Notes: generated by a model not told the origin, from the letters alone. 64,000 bases of DNA from an uncultured Saprospiraceae bacterium (GCA_937981555.1 CALJOK010000013.1:124001-188000); one strand, 5' to 3'. Shown: positions 7,864 to 17,523, numbered from the stretch's first letter. Numbers and translations are program-made.

Positions 7864-9240
7864 TTACTTCGCTATTGTAATCTCTACTCTTCGATTTGCA
7901 GCATCAGCACCATTAGCAGTAGTTGGTGAAGTTGAACCATAACCTTTAGCTGAGATTCTACTTGCATTTACACCTTGAGCAACTAATTGAGCTTTTACAG
8001 CTTCTGCTCGAGCTTGAGAAAGTGCTAAGTTTTTATCAGCAGATCCAGAGCTATCTGTATGACCTCCAACTTCGATATTGATGTTAGAATAAGCATTCAA
8101 TACTTTTGCTAAATTATCTACTTCAGCCATATCCTTAATAGCAGCTGAACCACTTGCGAAAGTCAAATTGTTAAAACGGAAAGTACTTTCTCCACTTCTG
8201 TCACTTGCCAAGAAACTACTGAATTTCTCCCCAACAGAACCTGCAGCAAAAGTTACTCCTGCCAAAGCTTCTTTAGCTTTAGAAGCAATTGCACTAGCAG
8301 CATCACTTGCCATTTCTCCAGCAGCATTAGCAGCATCACCCACAGCACCGCCAACAGTTGAAGCAGCATCACCTACCGCACCACCAACAGTTGCAGCAGC
8401 ATCTCCTACTGTTTCTCCAGCAGCATTAGCAGCATCACCTACAGCATTTCCAACAGTTGCCGCAGCATCTCCTACTGTCGAAGCAGCATCTCCTACTGTT
8501 TCACCAACAGTTGCCGCAGCATCACCAACCATTTCCCCAGCTTTACTATTGGAGAACCAGTTCCATCCAAAGAATGCTAATCCAAGTAAAAGCAATAATG
8601 GAAGTACTCGCTTCAAAAGTCCACTACCTTCATTGGCAGTTTCTGTAACAGTTGTCCGAGCGTTATTAGCAGCAGTTTCTACTCTGTCTCCCATTCCTGA
8701 AGTATTAAAACCTAAAAGGCTGCCCATTCCAGCAGGAAGTGCACTAGCCACGTTTTTACTTTGAGAACCTAAAAACTTACTCAAGCCCATTGCATCGAGT
8801 GCTTTACTTTTGACATATTTTCCAACCATACCCATAACTAATGGTGCGGCCATACTCATGATGGAAGAAGAAGATCCTTTGTTAAGACCACTTACTGAAG
8901 AGATAATATCTACAACGGAACCAAGTTTGTTTCCCATCAAAGATTTAAGAATACCGCTTCCTGAATTTAAGAACCCACTAGTTGTATCACCACCTCCAAG
9001 TACACTTCCTAGATTATCGAAAACACTTCCATCGTGTCCTCCTTTGGTGATCATATCTATCAATCCTTTTGATCCTTGATTAGTAGATCCTGATGCGATC
9101 ATACTTCCAAGAATAGAAGGCAGGGCTGCGCCCATTGCAGATTTTACACCTGAATTATCAGCGCCTAAAAAACTTCCAGCTTGTGATAATACAGCATCAC
9201 CAATCTGGCCTTTTAGCATGTCTAATAAATTAATTGCCAT
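7864..9240 (-). CDS. DUF937 - transmembrane - 11-residue repeat - OmpA-domain protein
   Basis: Four parts are visible in 458 residues. Residues 1-160 are Gly/Ser/Met-rich with the DUF937 (YidB-like) pattern (LLDMLKGQIGDAV, ALPSILGSM, MAAPLVMGMVGK). Residues 212-230 form one transmembrane span (RVLPLLLLLGLAFFGWNWF). Residues 238-330 are tandem 11-residue Ala/Gly/Val repeats. Residues 350-458 are an OmpA-like peptidoglycan-binding domain with NINIEVGGHTDSSGS and LALSQARAEAVKAQL. The layout suggests an inner-membrane anchor reaching peptidoglycan through a flexible helical spacer, with DUF937 on the other side. There is no cleavable signal peptide. Monocistronic, with its own terminator. Confidence 0.88.
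   Translation of the reverse strand: MAINLLDMLKGQIGDAVLSQAGSFLGADNSGVKSAMGAALPSILGSMIASGSTNQGSKGLIDMITKGGHDGSVFDNLGSVLGGGDTTSGFLNSGSGILKSLMGNKLGSVVDIISSVSGLNKGSSSSIMSMAAPLVMGMVGKYVKSKALDAMGLSKFLGSQSKNVASALPAGMGSLLGFNTSGMGDRVETAANNARTTVTETANEGSGLLKRVLPLLLLLGLAFFGWNWFSNSKAGEMVGDAAATVGETVGDAASTVGDAAATVGNAVGDAANAAGETVGDAAATVGGAVGDAASTVGGAVGDAANAAGEMASDAASAIASKAKEALAGVTFAAGSVGEKFSSFLASDRSGESTFRFNNLTFASGSAAIKDMAEVDNLAKVLNAYSNINIEVGGHTDSSGSADKNLALSQARAEAVKAQLVAQGVNASRISAKGYGSTSPTTANGADAANRRVEITIAK
8251..8529 (-). repeat. In-frame 33-bp (11-residue) tandem repeats
   Basis: About eight copies of VGDAA(A/S)TVG(E/G/N)(T/A) occur in phase, one of them shortened to 7 residues. The period of 11 residues with Ala/Gly/Val and one Asp per unit resembles the 11-mer helices of LEA and apolipoprotein-like proteins rather than a heptad coiled coil. 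The DNA copies are similar enough to allow expansion or contraction. Confidence 0.8.
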
Positions 9241-9591
9241 TTTTATTAAGGTTTTGTTTGAGAAAATATCTATTTGATAATAATCTCATGAATTATAAAA
9301 TAAGTAATAATATTACAAGTTGAGAACTGTTCTTTGGGAAAGATAATTTGAGTAGAGAGGTCGAATGTAATGAATGTTTAATTGTTTTTTATGAAAACAA
9401 TTAACATTCGTAAGTTGATTTGTTGATTGAAATAGTAAATGATTTTGTTTTAATATGTTCCCTTATTTATACGTGATAAAAATGAGAAGTAACATTTTAT
9501 TTTTTTATGTTAATTTAGCCGCTAGATATTAGGCGGGTTTTTACTATGTAAAAAATCAAAATTGCCCATTCAAAAAAATCAATTATTCTCT
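9241..9591. other. AT-rich intergenic region, no gene seen
   Basis: Divergent upstream region of the OmpA-family gene (left) and the PhoD-like phosphatase (right). I see no coding frame, hairpin or exact TAnnTTTG element. Confidence 0.6.
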
Positions 9592-10644
9592 ATGAAAAAA
9601 ATATCCATCTTCTTTTTCGGGTTTTTATTTTTAATCACAGCATGTGCTCAAGATATAAAAGTAGATCCAAAATTTGCGAACACCGCACGAAAATTAGATA
9701 CTAAAAATACCCTTCAAACGATCGCTTTCGGCTCTTGCAATAACCAAAGTAAAAGTCAAGAAATGTGGAAAAATGTTGTGGTCAATAAACCTGATTTGTG
9801 GATTTGGCTAGGTGATATTATTTATGCCGACACAAAAAATATGCAAGTGATGGCTGATAAATATTCTGTTGTGAAAAACAATATTGATTATCGTCGATTG
9901 TTGGCATGTTCACCTGTGGTTGGAATTTGGGATGATCATGATTTTGGATGGAATGATGCAGGGAAAGAATATCCAATGAAAAGAGAAAGTAAGAGACTGA
10001 TGTTAGATTTTTTGGATGTGCCTAAAAATGCTTCGGTGCGAAATCGAGAAGGGATTTACCAATCTTACGTTTTTGGAGAAAGTGGAAAAAAAGTAAAAAT
10101 CATTTTGTTGGATACTCGGTTTTTTAGAGATCCTGTGGAACGAACGAGCGGTAGGAATAAAAAATATTTGCCGAATCATGATGGAGATGTTTTAGGTGAA
10201 GCACAATGGGCTTGGCTCGAAAAAGAATTGGAAAATAGTGATGCTCAAATTAATATCATTGCTAGCGGGTATCAAATTATCGCCAAAGAACACCGATTCG
10301 AAAAATGGGGTAATTTCCCAAAATCAAGAGCACGTCTATTTGAACTTTTACAAAAAGTAAAACCTGCAATGCCTATTTTAGTGAGTGGCGATCGACATAT
10401 GGCTGAACTTTCTAGAACGACATTGGTAGGTTTAGAAAATCCACTTTTTGAAATTACATCGAGTGGGTTGACTCATACTTGGAAAGAAAAAAGAAAAGAG
10501 GCGAATCAATATCGAGTAGGGGACTTAGTCATCGAAAAAAACTTTGGAGTGTTTAAAATTGATTGGTCAGGCAAGCAGCCAAAGGTGATGGTAGAAGTGA
10601 GGGGATTGAAGAATCGATTATTTTTGAGAGAAGAACTGTTTTGA
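9592..10644 (+). CDS. PhoD-like alkaline phosphatase / metallophosphoesterase, lipoprotein
   Basis: ATG 9592 is preferred over an in-frame TTG at 9562 because it starts a lipoprotein signal ending LITAC (Cys18). The 350-residue product carries PhoD-type metal and catalytic motifs: GSCNNQ, WLGDIIYAD, GIWDDHDFGWND, LLDTRFFRDP, SGDRHMAEL and SSGLTHTW. The family uses Fe(III)/Ca to hydrolyse phosphomono- and diesters outside the cytoplasm. Homologues of this short form are common in Bacteroidota. A bidirectional terminator follows. Confidence 0.92.
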   Translation: MKKISIFFFGFLFLITACAQDIKVDPKFANTARKLDTKNTLQTIAFGSCNNQSKSQEMWKNVVVNKPDLWIWLGDIIYADTKNMQVMADKYSVVKNNIDYRRLLACSPVVGIWDDHDFGWNDAGKEYPMKRESKRLMLDFLDVPKNASVRNREGIYQSYVFGESGKKVKIILLDTRFFRDPVERTSGRNKKYLPNHDGDVLGEAQWAWLEKELENSDAQINIIASGYQIIAKEHRFEKWGNFPKSRARLFELLQKVKPAMPILVSGDRHMAELSRTTLVGLENPLFEITSSGLTHTWKEKRKEANQYRVGDLVIEKNFGVFKIDWSGKQPKVMVEVRGLKNRLFLREELF

Positions 10645-10651
10645 TTTAAAG

Positions 10652-10687
10652 AAAAAACCTCGAAGTAATTTACTTCGAGGTTTTTTT
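10652..10687. terminator. Bidirectional terminator
   Basis: A near-palindrome with stem AACCTCGAAGTA / TACTTCGAGGTT, A-tract on the left and T-tract on the right. It serves the phosphatase (plus) and the converging SnoaL-like gene (minus). Confidence 0.85.
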
Positions 10688-10705
10688 AATTTTATAAGGT
10701 CTCAA

Positions 10706-11581
10706 TTAAAATTTTCCATTATTATTTTTCCATTCAGATTTAGGAGCAATGGTTTCAATAATATCCCAATGCTCAATAATTTTTCCATTTTCAATTCTAA
10801 ATAAATCATAGAACGAAGTTGGTTGTCCACCAAATTTTCCTTCAGAAACTGTGAGTACAAAATTCCCTTCACCAACTACTTTGTGAATTTTATGGTATTC
10901 CATTGTGATACCAGCTTTGCCCATTTCTTCCAATGCTTTTCCCAAACCAGAAAGGCCATCACCAATCGCAGAATTATGTTGAATGTAATTGTCGCCATCG
11001 AAGTAGTTTCCTAATTTATCAAATTCACCATTCTTTAAAACCGTTACGAGAAAATCTTTTACGAATGATTTATTTGTATCAGTTTTGTCTAAATCTTGAA
11101 GAGTAGTTGCGCCATCAACTTGAGTACGACCACTAGGGTTAGCTGGTGTAATTTCCCCTAAGTTATCCCAATGTTCCACAATTAATCCACCTTCAAATCG
11201 GAATAAATCGAATCCAATTTTTGGACCGAAGAAATCATAAATAGTGTGAGTAAAAACAAAATCACCATCTTCGAATGCTCGAACTACTTTTGCTTTGAAA
11301 CCACCTTCAGGGGCATGCTGTAAAACTGCACCAAACCCTGCCAATCCATCTCCAACTGCTAAATTATGTTGAATATATTTATTTGGGTTGATGTAACTGA
11401 TTGGAGTTTTATCTCCATTTTCAAGACTTTCTAAAACAGCGACTGCTTTTTGTTTGTTTGATAATTCTGTTGTTGAACTCATTTTTTTATCATTTTTTTG
11501 GTTAGAAATATTAGATTGATTATTTCCACAACTCATCATAAATAGGGTAGCTGTGGCAATGAATAAGATTAAACTTCTCAT
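10706..11581 (-). CDS. Tandem SnoaL/NTF2-like lipoprotein
   Basis: The start is placed at ATG 11581, where a lipoprotein signal begins (RSLILF to FMMSC, Cys at 19). An upstream in-frame start would add a non-signal extension. The 291 residues hold two homologous NTF2-like (SnoaL-like) domains. Each has a YIQHN(L/S)A(V/I)GDGL motif and ends DLFR(F/I)E.G.I(V/I)EHWD. NTF2-like folds bind small hydrophobic ligands or act as cyclases or isomerases, and catalytic activity here is unproven. Export as a lipoprotein is unusual for this mostly cytoplasmic fold. Confidence 0.82.
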   Translation of the reverse strand: MRSLILFIATATLFMMSCGNNQSNISNQKNDKKMSSTTELSNKQKAVAVLESLENGDKTPISYINPNKYIQHNLAVGDGLAGFGAVLQHAPEGGFKAKVVRAFEDGDFVFTHTIYDFFGPKIGFDLFRFEGGLIVEHWDNLGEITPANPSGRTQVDGATTLQDLDKTDTNKSFVKDFLVTVLKNGEFDKLGNYFDGDNYIQHNSAIGDGLSGLGKALEEMGKAGITMEYHKIHKVVGEGNFVLTVSEGKFGGQPTSFYDLFRIENGKIIEHWDIIETIAPKSEWKNNNGKF

Positions 11582-11687
11582 GTTTTGAAAATTTGTTTTG
11601 TTTGATAATTGATAATACAAAGGTGGGGTATCCTCGGTGGGGAGAATAGGTTAATCTTATTTTAAAAATGGTAAATGTCTAACCTTT

Positions 11688-12575
11688 TTACTTTTTGTAA
11701 AGTTTTTTGAATTGGGAAGGAGTCTGGTGAGTATGTCTTTTAAAAAATTTGATAAAGTTGGTGGGTTCATCAAACCCCATTTGAAAGGTTAATTCTTTTA
11801 TAGAAATATTCGAACTAGCCAAATGCCGTTTGGTTTCTAGAATTAAATATTTGTCAATAAATTCTTTAGCAGTTTGCCCTAAAACCGCTTTGCAAATATC
11901 ATTTAAATGCTTGTAAGAAATATTCATCATTTGAGCATAATCGCTAGCATTTCTAGTGCTTTGATAGTTTTTGATTAGTAAGTTTCTAAAAGTACTAAAT
12001 GGCTTAGCTAATTTTTTTTCTCTTTTTGAGTCTAAATCTTTTCTAAAGATTCGTTCCGCCTTAAGGAATAAGAAGTTCATTAAAGAGCTGATAATTTCTT
12101 CTTTTGCAAAAGTATCAGGATAGGAATATTCTGTATTAATTTCATCAATGATGGAAAAGAATCCGCTGTCAGGTATATCCTTTGGATTTAGTATAGGAGA
12201 TTTAGAATGATAATTATATAACATTGAATAGTTGAGCGACTTAGAAAAGTCAACCGTATTCCAGATGAAATTTTCTGTAAATAAAATAATAAAACCTTCG
12301 GTGTCTGATTTTAAATCAAAGGATTGAACTTGTTCTTTGGCGATAAAAATGATGCTTCCTTTTTGAAAAGAATATTTTTTAAAATCAATAAAATGATTCC
12401 CTTTTCCTTTGGTAATAAATATGATGAGCGAAAAATTTACGCGGTGAGGAAGAGAAATAGAATGATCTAGGAGACCTTGATCTCTTTGATGTAATTCTTG
12501 AAGTGGAAAGATTTCAAATTCTAATCCATCCGCTTCTTGCTTCTGAAAAGGAACTTGGGGAATTTCATTTTTCAT
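11688..12575 (-). CDS. AraC-family transcriptional regulator
   Basis: A 295-residue protein with an N-terminal cupin-like sensor region (about 25-130, including PHRVNFSLIIFITKGKGNHFIDF) and a C-terminal double helix-turn-helix (about 190-295: NASDYAQMMNISYKHLNDICKA, SIKELTFQMGFDEPTNFIKFFKRHTHQTPSQFKK). The second HTH matches the AraC/XylS signature well. The target is not evident. It lies upstream, in the same orientation, of the SnoaL-like lipoprotein (107 bases between them), which it may control. Confidence 0.9.
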   Translation of the reverse strand: MKNEIPQVPFQKQEADGLEFEIFPLQELHQRDQGLLDHSISLPHRVNFSLIIFITKGKGNHFIDFKKYSFQKGSIIFIAKEQVQSFDLKSDTEGFIILFTENFIWNTVDFSKSLNYSMLYNYHSKSPILNPKDIPDSGFFSIIDEINTEYSYPDTFAKEEIISSLMNFLFLKAERIFRKDLDSKREKKLAKPFSTFRNLLIKNYQSTRNASDYAQMMNISYKHLNDICKAVLGQTAKEFIDKYLILETKRHLASSNISIKELTFQMGFDEPTNFIKFFKRHTHQTPSQFKKLYKK

Positions 12576-12654
12576 CTTGTAATAAAATTAGCGTTTTAAT
12601 TCGAAGATCAAAAATGGGGATTTTATTTTTTAAATTATAGTTGTTACACAAAAC

Positions 12655-12691
12655 AAAAGCCTTCGAAGTAATAAACTTCGAAGGCTTTTTT
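12655..12691 (-). terminator. Terminator of the RND operon
   Basis: An 11-bp stem (GCCTTCGAAGT / ACTTCGAAGGC) with a 5-base loop is followed on the minus strand by TTTTG-TTTTG. It lies just downstream of the pump stop. The plus-side T-tract makes it look bidirectional. Confidence 0.75.
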
Positions 12692-12708
12692 ATTAAACTA
12701 ATTTTGTT

Positions 12709-15700
12709 CTATTTTCTATTAATCAACATCAATCCTCGATATGCTAACCAATACATTACTGGTACAACCACTAAAGTTAAAAACGTAGCGAACACCAATC
12801 CATAGATCACCGTCCATGCCATCGTTCCCCAAAATTGTGCATTGTCACCACCCACAAAATATTGTGGATCAAGATCAGAAATCAACGTAAAGAAATTAAT
12901 ATTCAAACCAATCGCCAATGGAATTAATCCTAAAACAGTTGTAATCGCAGTCAACAAAACTGGACGTAAACGACGACCACCACCTTCGATAATCGCAGCT
13001 TTGACTTGCTGTTTAGTCAGTTGACTCATTTTCTCAAAACCTAATTCCTCTCGTTTCCTTTTGATGACCAGATTAATATAATCGACGAGTACGATAGCAT
13101 TATTTACAACAATTCCTGCCAGCGAAATAATTCCAACACCAGTCATCACTACGACGATATCCATACCTGTAAATACATACCCTAAGAAAACTCCAATGGT
13201 ACTAAATACCACCGAAAGGATAATGATAAATGGCGAAACTATACTATTAAATTGCGCCACCAAAATTAAGAATATAGCAAATAAGGCAATTGAAAATGCA
13301 CCACTTAAAAACGCCATTTCTTTAGCCATCTCTTCTTGTTGTCCACCAAAGGCATATTGATAACCTACGGGCATTGGGTAATCTTCGAGTAAGTTTTTAA
13401 GGTCTTGAACAATTTCATCTCCATTGTATCCATCCAAAATATTTGATGTAATTCCAATGTTACGTTCTTGATCTTTTCGATTAATTAAATCATAACTCGA
13501 CGTAAATTTTATATCTGCAACTGTTGAAATTGGCACTTGTGCAATTTTTCCATTCGCAGGATTTCGGAAAGTAATTCTTTGATTTAAAATATCTTCTTTG
13601 TCATATCGATACTCTTCTGCCAATCTCAAATTAATTGGATATTCATCTTCTCCTACTTTGAAGGTGGAAACCTCTTTTCCAAAAACTGAAGTACGAATCG
13701 CATCAGCAATATTGAAAGTCGAAATCTGATAAGTTCGAGCAGCTTCTCGATCAATGGAAATTTCCATTTCTGGTTTTCCAATTTTGACACTTGCTTTTAA
13801 TTCTTCAATTCCAGAGATATTTTTACTTTTGATAAAGGCAATCAAGTCTTCTGAAAGTTGAGCTAAGGTATCTACATTTTCACCGGTCAGTTGAATGTCA
13901 ACTGGCTTCCCTTGTGGTGGGCCAGATTGTTCTCGGTCTACAACTATTTGAATACCCGGAACACCTTGAACAGCTTTCCGAATATCGCTCATTGCTTCTA
14001 CTGTTGACAACCCATTACGATCTTGAGAAGGAACAAATGAAACGGTAATTCTTGCTTTGTGCGGTGAAGTTCCGAAACTTGGACCAGCATTTGGATCACT
14101 AGTGTTTTCTCCAATTTGCAATAAACTCGCTTCAATAATCGGTTCGTATTTTTCCATCGCCACATTTACCTTTTCCTCTAATTCCGTTAAAACCTGATTG
14201 GTCACTTCAATATCTTTTCCCATTGGAAGTTCGATAAATGCATTGACGTACAATGGATCTGCTTCAGGGAAAGGAATCATTTTTGGCATATTGGCTCCTA
14301 ACAGAGAAATAGAAAAAATGAGTAAAGCAAAAGTACCAAGGAAGATGAAAATTGGAGCAAACTTATATAGCACTTTTCCAATAAACCAATTGTACCCATC
14401 TTCTAGTTTTGGTAAAACTGAATTTTGGAAAACAAATGACATCGGTCGTAGTGCAAAGAAATTAAGCAAGGTAATTCCAGCTGCCATCGTAAATAAATTT
14501 CTCACCCAAAAGGTTTCTGAGAAATGTCCCAGCACCGCAATTGCTAACATAATTAATGCACCAATTAATATATTCCTCACCTTTCTTGCTCGGACATTTG
14601 AGTCATCAGCTTTCTCATCCACTTTCATAAATACAGAAGTCAAAACTGGATTAATCACCAAGGCTACAAATAACGATGAAGACAAAACAATAATCAAAGT
14701 CTTCGGCAAGTAACCCATAAAACTTCCCATCAGTCCAGGCCAAAATGCTAAAGGAACAAAGGCTGCTAAAGTGGTCAATGTCGAAGCGATAATAGGCAAG
14801 GCAACTTCTCCTGTTCCATGCTTCGCAGCTTCGATACCTGAGTAACCTTCTTGCATATAGTTATAGATATTCTCCACCACTACAATCGCATTATCCACCA
14901 GCATTCCGAGGGCAAGTATGAGTGAGAAAAGTACAACCATGTTCATCGTGAAACCCATGATATTCATAATCATAATTCCCATCAACATCGACAATGGAAT
15001 CGCTAATCCAACAAACATCGCATTCCGTAATCCAAGGAAAAATAACAAAACCAAAACCACTAAAATGACTCCTGAGATAATACTGTTTTCCAAGTTGGAA
15101 ACCATGAGTCTAGTCTGTGTACTCATGTCATTAAAAATAGAAACGTTAATGTCTTTTGGAAAAATTTCTTTGATCGCTAAGTCAACTTCTTCTTTAATTT
15201 TATCAGATGCGACTAACAAATTTTCGCCACTTCGTTTGATGACATCTAGTGAAATAACTGGCAACTTATCAGAACGTGCGATACTTGTTTTTTCTTTATC
15301 GCCAAAAGAAACAGAGGCAATATCCCGAAGGAAAATTGGCGCATTGTTTTCATTTTTGACAATCATGTTTTCCAACTCCTTTGCATTTTTGAATTCTCCC
15401 AAAACCCGAATCGAACGTCGAAATCCATTGGTCAAAATTTCTCCTCCAGACATGTTCATATTTTCAGATTTTACGGCATTCTCGATGTCCATAAAACTTA
15501 CTTTCATGGATTCCATTCGAGGAAGATCAACTTCGATTTTCATTTCTCGATCAAGCGCACCTTTTAAGTTGACTGCTTGGATTTCAGAAATGTCTTCGAT
15601 TTTGTCTTGTAAATATTCTGCATAATTTCGAAGTTGTTCGTTCGGATAGCTTCCAGAAATATTCACCGACATCACGGGCATTTCTGAAAAATTGAAATCA

Positions 15701-16134
15701 GAAATATCTGGTTCAGAAGGTAAATCTTTTGGCAATTCTGCTTTAGCTTTATCGACTGCATCTTTTACTTTTTGCAACGCCTCTTCCACATCGACATCCA
15801 TTCCGAATTCCGCAATGATGATAGAAAAATCTTGTGCGGAAGAAGATGTCAATTCTTTGATTTCTGAGATACTTCCCAGCTCTTTTTCAATCGGTCGTGT
15901 CACTAAGTTTTCAATATCCTTCGCCGAGTTTCCAGGGTAAACGGTATTGATAAAAATGTTGGGCATAGAGATTTCAGGGTAGGCTTCCTTCGGCATACTG
16001 TTGTACATCGAAGCTCCAAAAATCATAATCATAAACGTGAGCACAAAGACACTCGTTCGATTATCGACTGCGAAAGTAGTCAACCCAAATTCCCGCAATC
16101 CTTGTTTTACTTTATCTATTGTTTTGTTGGACAT
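12709..16134 (-). CDS. RND-family efflux pump, inner-membrane subunit (AcrB/HAE-1 like)
   Basis: A 1141-residue proton-driven transporter with two homologous halves, each a large periplasmic loop plus six membrane helices. Visible family signatures include an N-terminal helix then PKEAYPEISMPNIFINTVYPG, the TM4 region MLVDNAIVVVENIYNYM with its conserved acidic residue, TTLAAFVPLAFWPGLMG, and the second-half equivalent GIVVNNAIVLVDYIN with GGGRRLRPVLLTAITTVLGL. It is slightly longer than typical AcrB, with an extra loop near 515-560. Last gene of the TetR-TolC-adaptor-pump operon. Substrate range is not deducible. Confidence 0.95.
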   Translation of the reverse strand: MSNKTIDKVKQGLREFGLTTFAVDNRTSVFVLTFMIMIFGASMYNSMPKEAYPEISMPNIFINTVYPGNSAKDIENLVTRPIEKELGSISEIKELTSSSAQDFSIIIAEFGMDVDVEEALQKVKDAVDKAKAELPKDLPSEPDISDFNFSEMPVMSVNISGSYPNEQLRNYAEYLQDKIEDISEIQAVNLKGALDREMKIEVDLPRMESMKVSFMDIENAVKSENMNMSGGEILTNGFRRSIRVLGEFKNAKELENMIVKNENNAPIFLRDIASVSFGDKEKTSIARSDKLPVISLDVIKRSGENLLVASDKIKEEVDLAIKEIFPKDINVSIFNDMSTQTRLMVSNLENSIISGVILVVLVLLFFLGLRNAMFVGLAIPLSMLMGIMIMNIMGFTMNMVVLFSLILALGMLVDNAIVVVENIYNYMQEGYSGIEAAKHGTGEVALPIIASTLTTLAAFVPLAFWPGLMGSFMGYLPKTLIIVLSSSLFVALVINPVLTSVFMKVDEKADDSNVRARKVRNILIGALIMLAIAVLGHFSETFWVRNLFTMAAGITLLNFFALRPMSFVFQNSVLPKLEDGYNWFIGKVLYKFAPIFIFLGTFALLIFSISLLGANMPKMIPFPEADPLYVNAFIELPMGKDIEVTNQVLTELEEKVNVAMEKYEPIIEASLLQIGENTSDPNAGPSFGTSPHKARITVSFVPSQDRNGLSTVEAMSDIRKAVQGVPGIQIVVDREQSGPPQGKPVDIQLTGENVDTLAQLSEDLIAFIKSKNISGIEELKASVKIGKPEMEISIDREAARTYQISTFNIADAIRTSVFGKEVSTFKVGEDEYPINLRLAEEYRYDKEDILNQRITFRNPANGKIAQVPISTVADIKFTSSYDLINRKDQERNIGITSNILDGYNGDEIVQDLKNLLEDYPMPVGYQYAFGGQQEEMAKEMAFLSGAFSIALFAIFLILVAQFNSIVSPFIIILSVVFSTIGVFLGYVFTGMDIVVVMTGVGIISLAGIVVNNAIVLVDYINLVIKRKREELGFEKMSQLTKQQVKAAIIEGGGRRLRPVLLTAITTVLGLIPLAIGLNINFFTLISDLDPQYFVGGDNAQFWGTMAWTVIYGLVFATFLTLVVVPVMYWLAYRGLMLINRK

Positions 16135-16159
16135 TTTCTTTTTTTTAATTCAAATTTAG

Positions 16160-16199
16160 CTAGGTATCGGATACCACCTTAAATGTACCCGATACCTAG
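16160..16199. repeat. Intra-operon inverted repeat
   Basis: Perfect 11-bp arms (CTAGGTATCGG / CCGATACCTAG) around an 18-base loop sit between the adaptor and pump genes. There is no T-tract, so it is more likely an RNA-stability or spacing element than a terminator. Confidence 0.6.
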
Positions 16200-16217
16200 G
16201 CGAAAAAGTGAAAATTA

Positions 16218-17369
16218 TTATTTTTGCACTTTGATCAAAGTATTATTTGCCATTCCTCTGGCACCCGTTACGATCAATTCTTCGCCTCCTTTCAAGCCTT
16301 CTTCAATGATGATGTTGCCATCATAACTTTCGCCTGTCGTGACATAAAACTTCTCAGCCATTGCTCCATCTGCTCCATCCTTTTTGACAAAAACATAATC
16401 CTTTCCACTCACTTCTTGCTGCACCAATTCCAAAGGAACAGTAATCACATCCTTTGCAGAAAAATCATTCAACAACATATTCGCAAGTAAGTTTGGTTTG
16501 AGTAAACCTTTTGGATTGGACAAGTTGACTTCCACTTTAAAAGTTCTGTTGGCTGGATTAATTGTTCGTCCAAGCATAGTTACTCTTCCCTGTGTTTTTA
16601 TATCCAAAGCAGGAATTTCGATAGACATCATTTCGCCTTGTTTGACATTTCTCAAAAACTTTTCAGGAACATTCGCCGCCACCTTTACTTTACTGGTATT
16701 TAAAATTTGAACGATAGGAGAACCAGGTCCAGCCATCTCGCCAGCTTTTGCAATGACCATTTCGATCACACCACTTTTAGGCGCGTAAACATTTCCTTTC
16801 GTCAATTGATATTGAACAGTTTCCAAACTTTTTTCCAAACGTTCTTTACTATTTTTCGCTTGCAAAAATTGAATTTCAGAACCAATGTTTTGATCCCACA
16901 ATCTTTTTTGTCGGTTAAAAACATCAACAGCTAATTCCAATGTTTTTTCAATTTCAGCAATAGATTTATTGACTTGTTCCAAATCCGTTGTAGCGATCAG
17001 TTGACCTCGTTTTACATATTGTCCTTCCTTCACTTTGAGGGAAGTAATTCGTCCGCCAGTTTCGCTACTAGCCGCCACCATATCTTCTGCTTCGATTGCC
17101 GCTTGCAATTCGATGAATCGATTAAAGTTAGTTCGTTCCACATTTTGAGTAGTTACTAGCGTTCGAGGTTTTTCTTTTTTAGCATCAGGATCGATTGCTT
17201 CAATTTCAGTTTCAAGTTTTGCAATTTCTTTTTGCAAATCTCTCAACTCAGTTTGCTTCGTTTTGAGATAAGTTTTTTTCCCTTTTAAGTCAGTTGGGAT
17301 TTCTTCAGCTTGTTGGCAAGATGCTAACAATAGACTTGCAAGGATGAGTATGTTTAGAATGTATTTCAT
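16218..17369 (-). CDS. RND periplasmic adaptor (membrane fusion protein), lipoprotein
   Basis: A lipoprotein signal (LASLLLASC, Cys18) precedes a coiled coil (about 30-60). A biotinyl-lipoyl half-motif follows (ITSLKVKEGQYVKRGQLIATTD), then an alpha-hairpin (about 130-190), the second lipoyl half (GVIEMVIAKAGEMAGPGSP), a beta-barrel (RVTMLGRTINPANRTFKVEV) and the membrane-proximal domain. 383 residues is normal. It links the pump to the TolC channel. It sits 83 bases before the pump and 178 bases after TolC, and the latter gap carries a facing pair of palindromic repeats. Confidence 0.93.
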   Translation of the reverse strand: MKYILNILILASLLLASCQQAEEIPTDLKGKKTYLKTKQTELRDLQKEIAKLETEIEAIDPDAKKEKPRTLVTTQNVERTNFNRFIELQAAIEAEDMVAASSETGGRITSLKVKEGQYVKRGQLIATTDLEQVNKSIAEIEKTLELAVDVFNRQKRLWDQNIGSEIQFLQAKNSKERLEKSLETVQYQLTKGNVYAPKSGVIEMVIAKAGEMAGPGSPIVQILNTSKVKVAANVPEKFLRNVKQGEMMSIEIPALDIKTQGRVTMLGRTINPANRTFKVEVNLSNPKGLLKPNLLANMLLNDFSAKDVITVPLELVQQEVSGKDYVFVKKDGADGAMAEKFYVTTGESYDGNIIIEEGLKGGEELIVTGARGMANNTLIKVQK

Positions 17370-17383
17370 TGTAAAAAAAGTTT

Positions 17384-17410
17384 AACCCCTTGGCCTCTAA
17401 AGGGGAGAAC
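17384..17410 (-). repeat. Palindromic repeat element, copy R1 (5' of adaptor gene)
   Basis: Plus-strand core CTCTAAAGGGGAG preceded by AACCCCT. In the transcript it reads CTCCCCTTTAGAGG..AGGGGTT, the reverse complement of copy R2, just before the adaptor start. With R2 it can form a long imperfect stem enclosing about 110 bases between two operon genes. Confidence 0.75.
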
Positions 17411-17523
17411 GAATAGTTGTATTTATCTACTTTCGTTTTCCCATTGAGGAAGGAGTATTGTTAGAATATTATTTTTATTTAAAAAGAAAACTTCTTTTAG
17501 TTTTCCCTAAAGTTTATTTTTTC

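Noticed and set aside
8168-8764. 198-codon plus-strand frame
   Set aside because: Antisense shadow of the OmpA-family gene; its Ala/Pro/Ser/Thr repeats are just the complement of the 11-residue repeats.
14198-15940. Several plus-strand frames of 80-235 codons
   Set aside because: Antisense shadows of the RND pump gene, Ser/Ile/Thr-rich without motifs.
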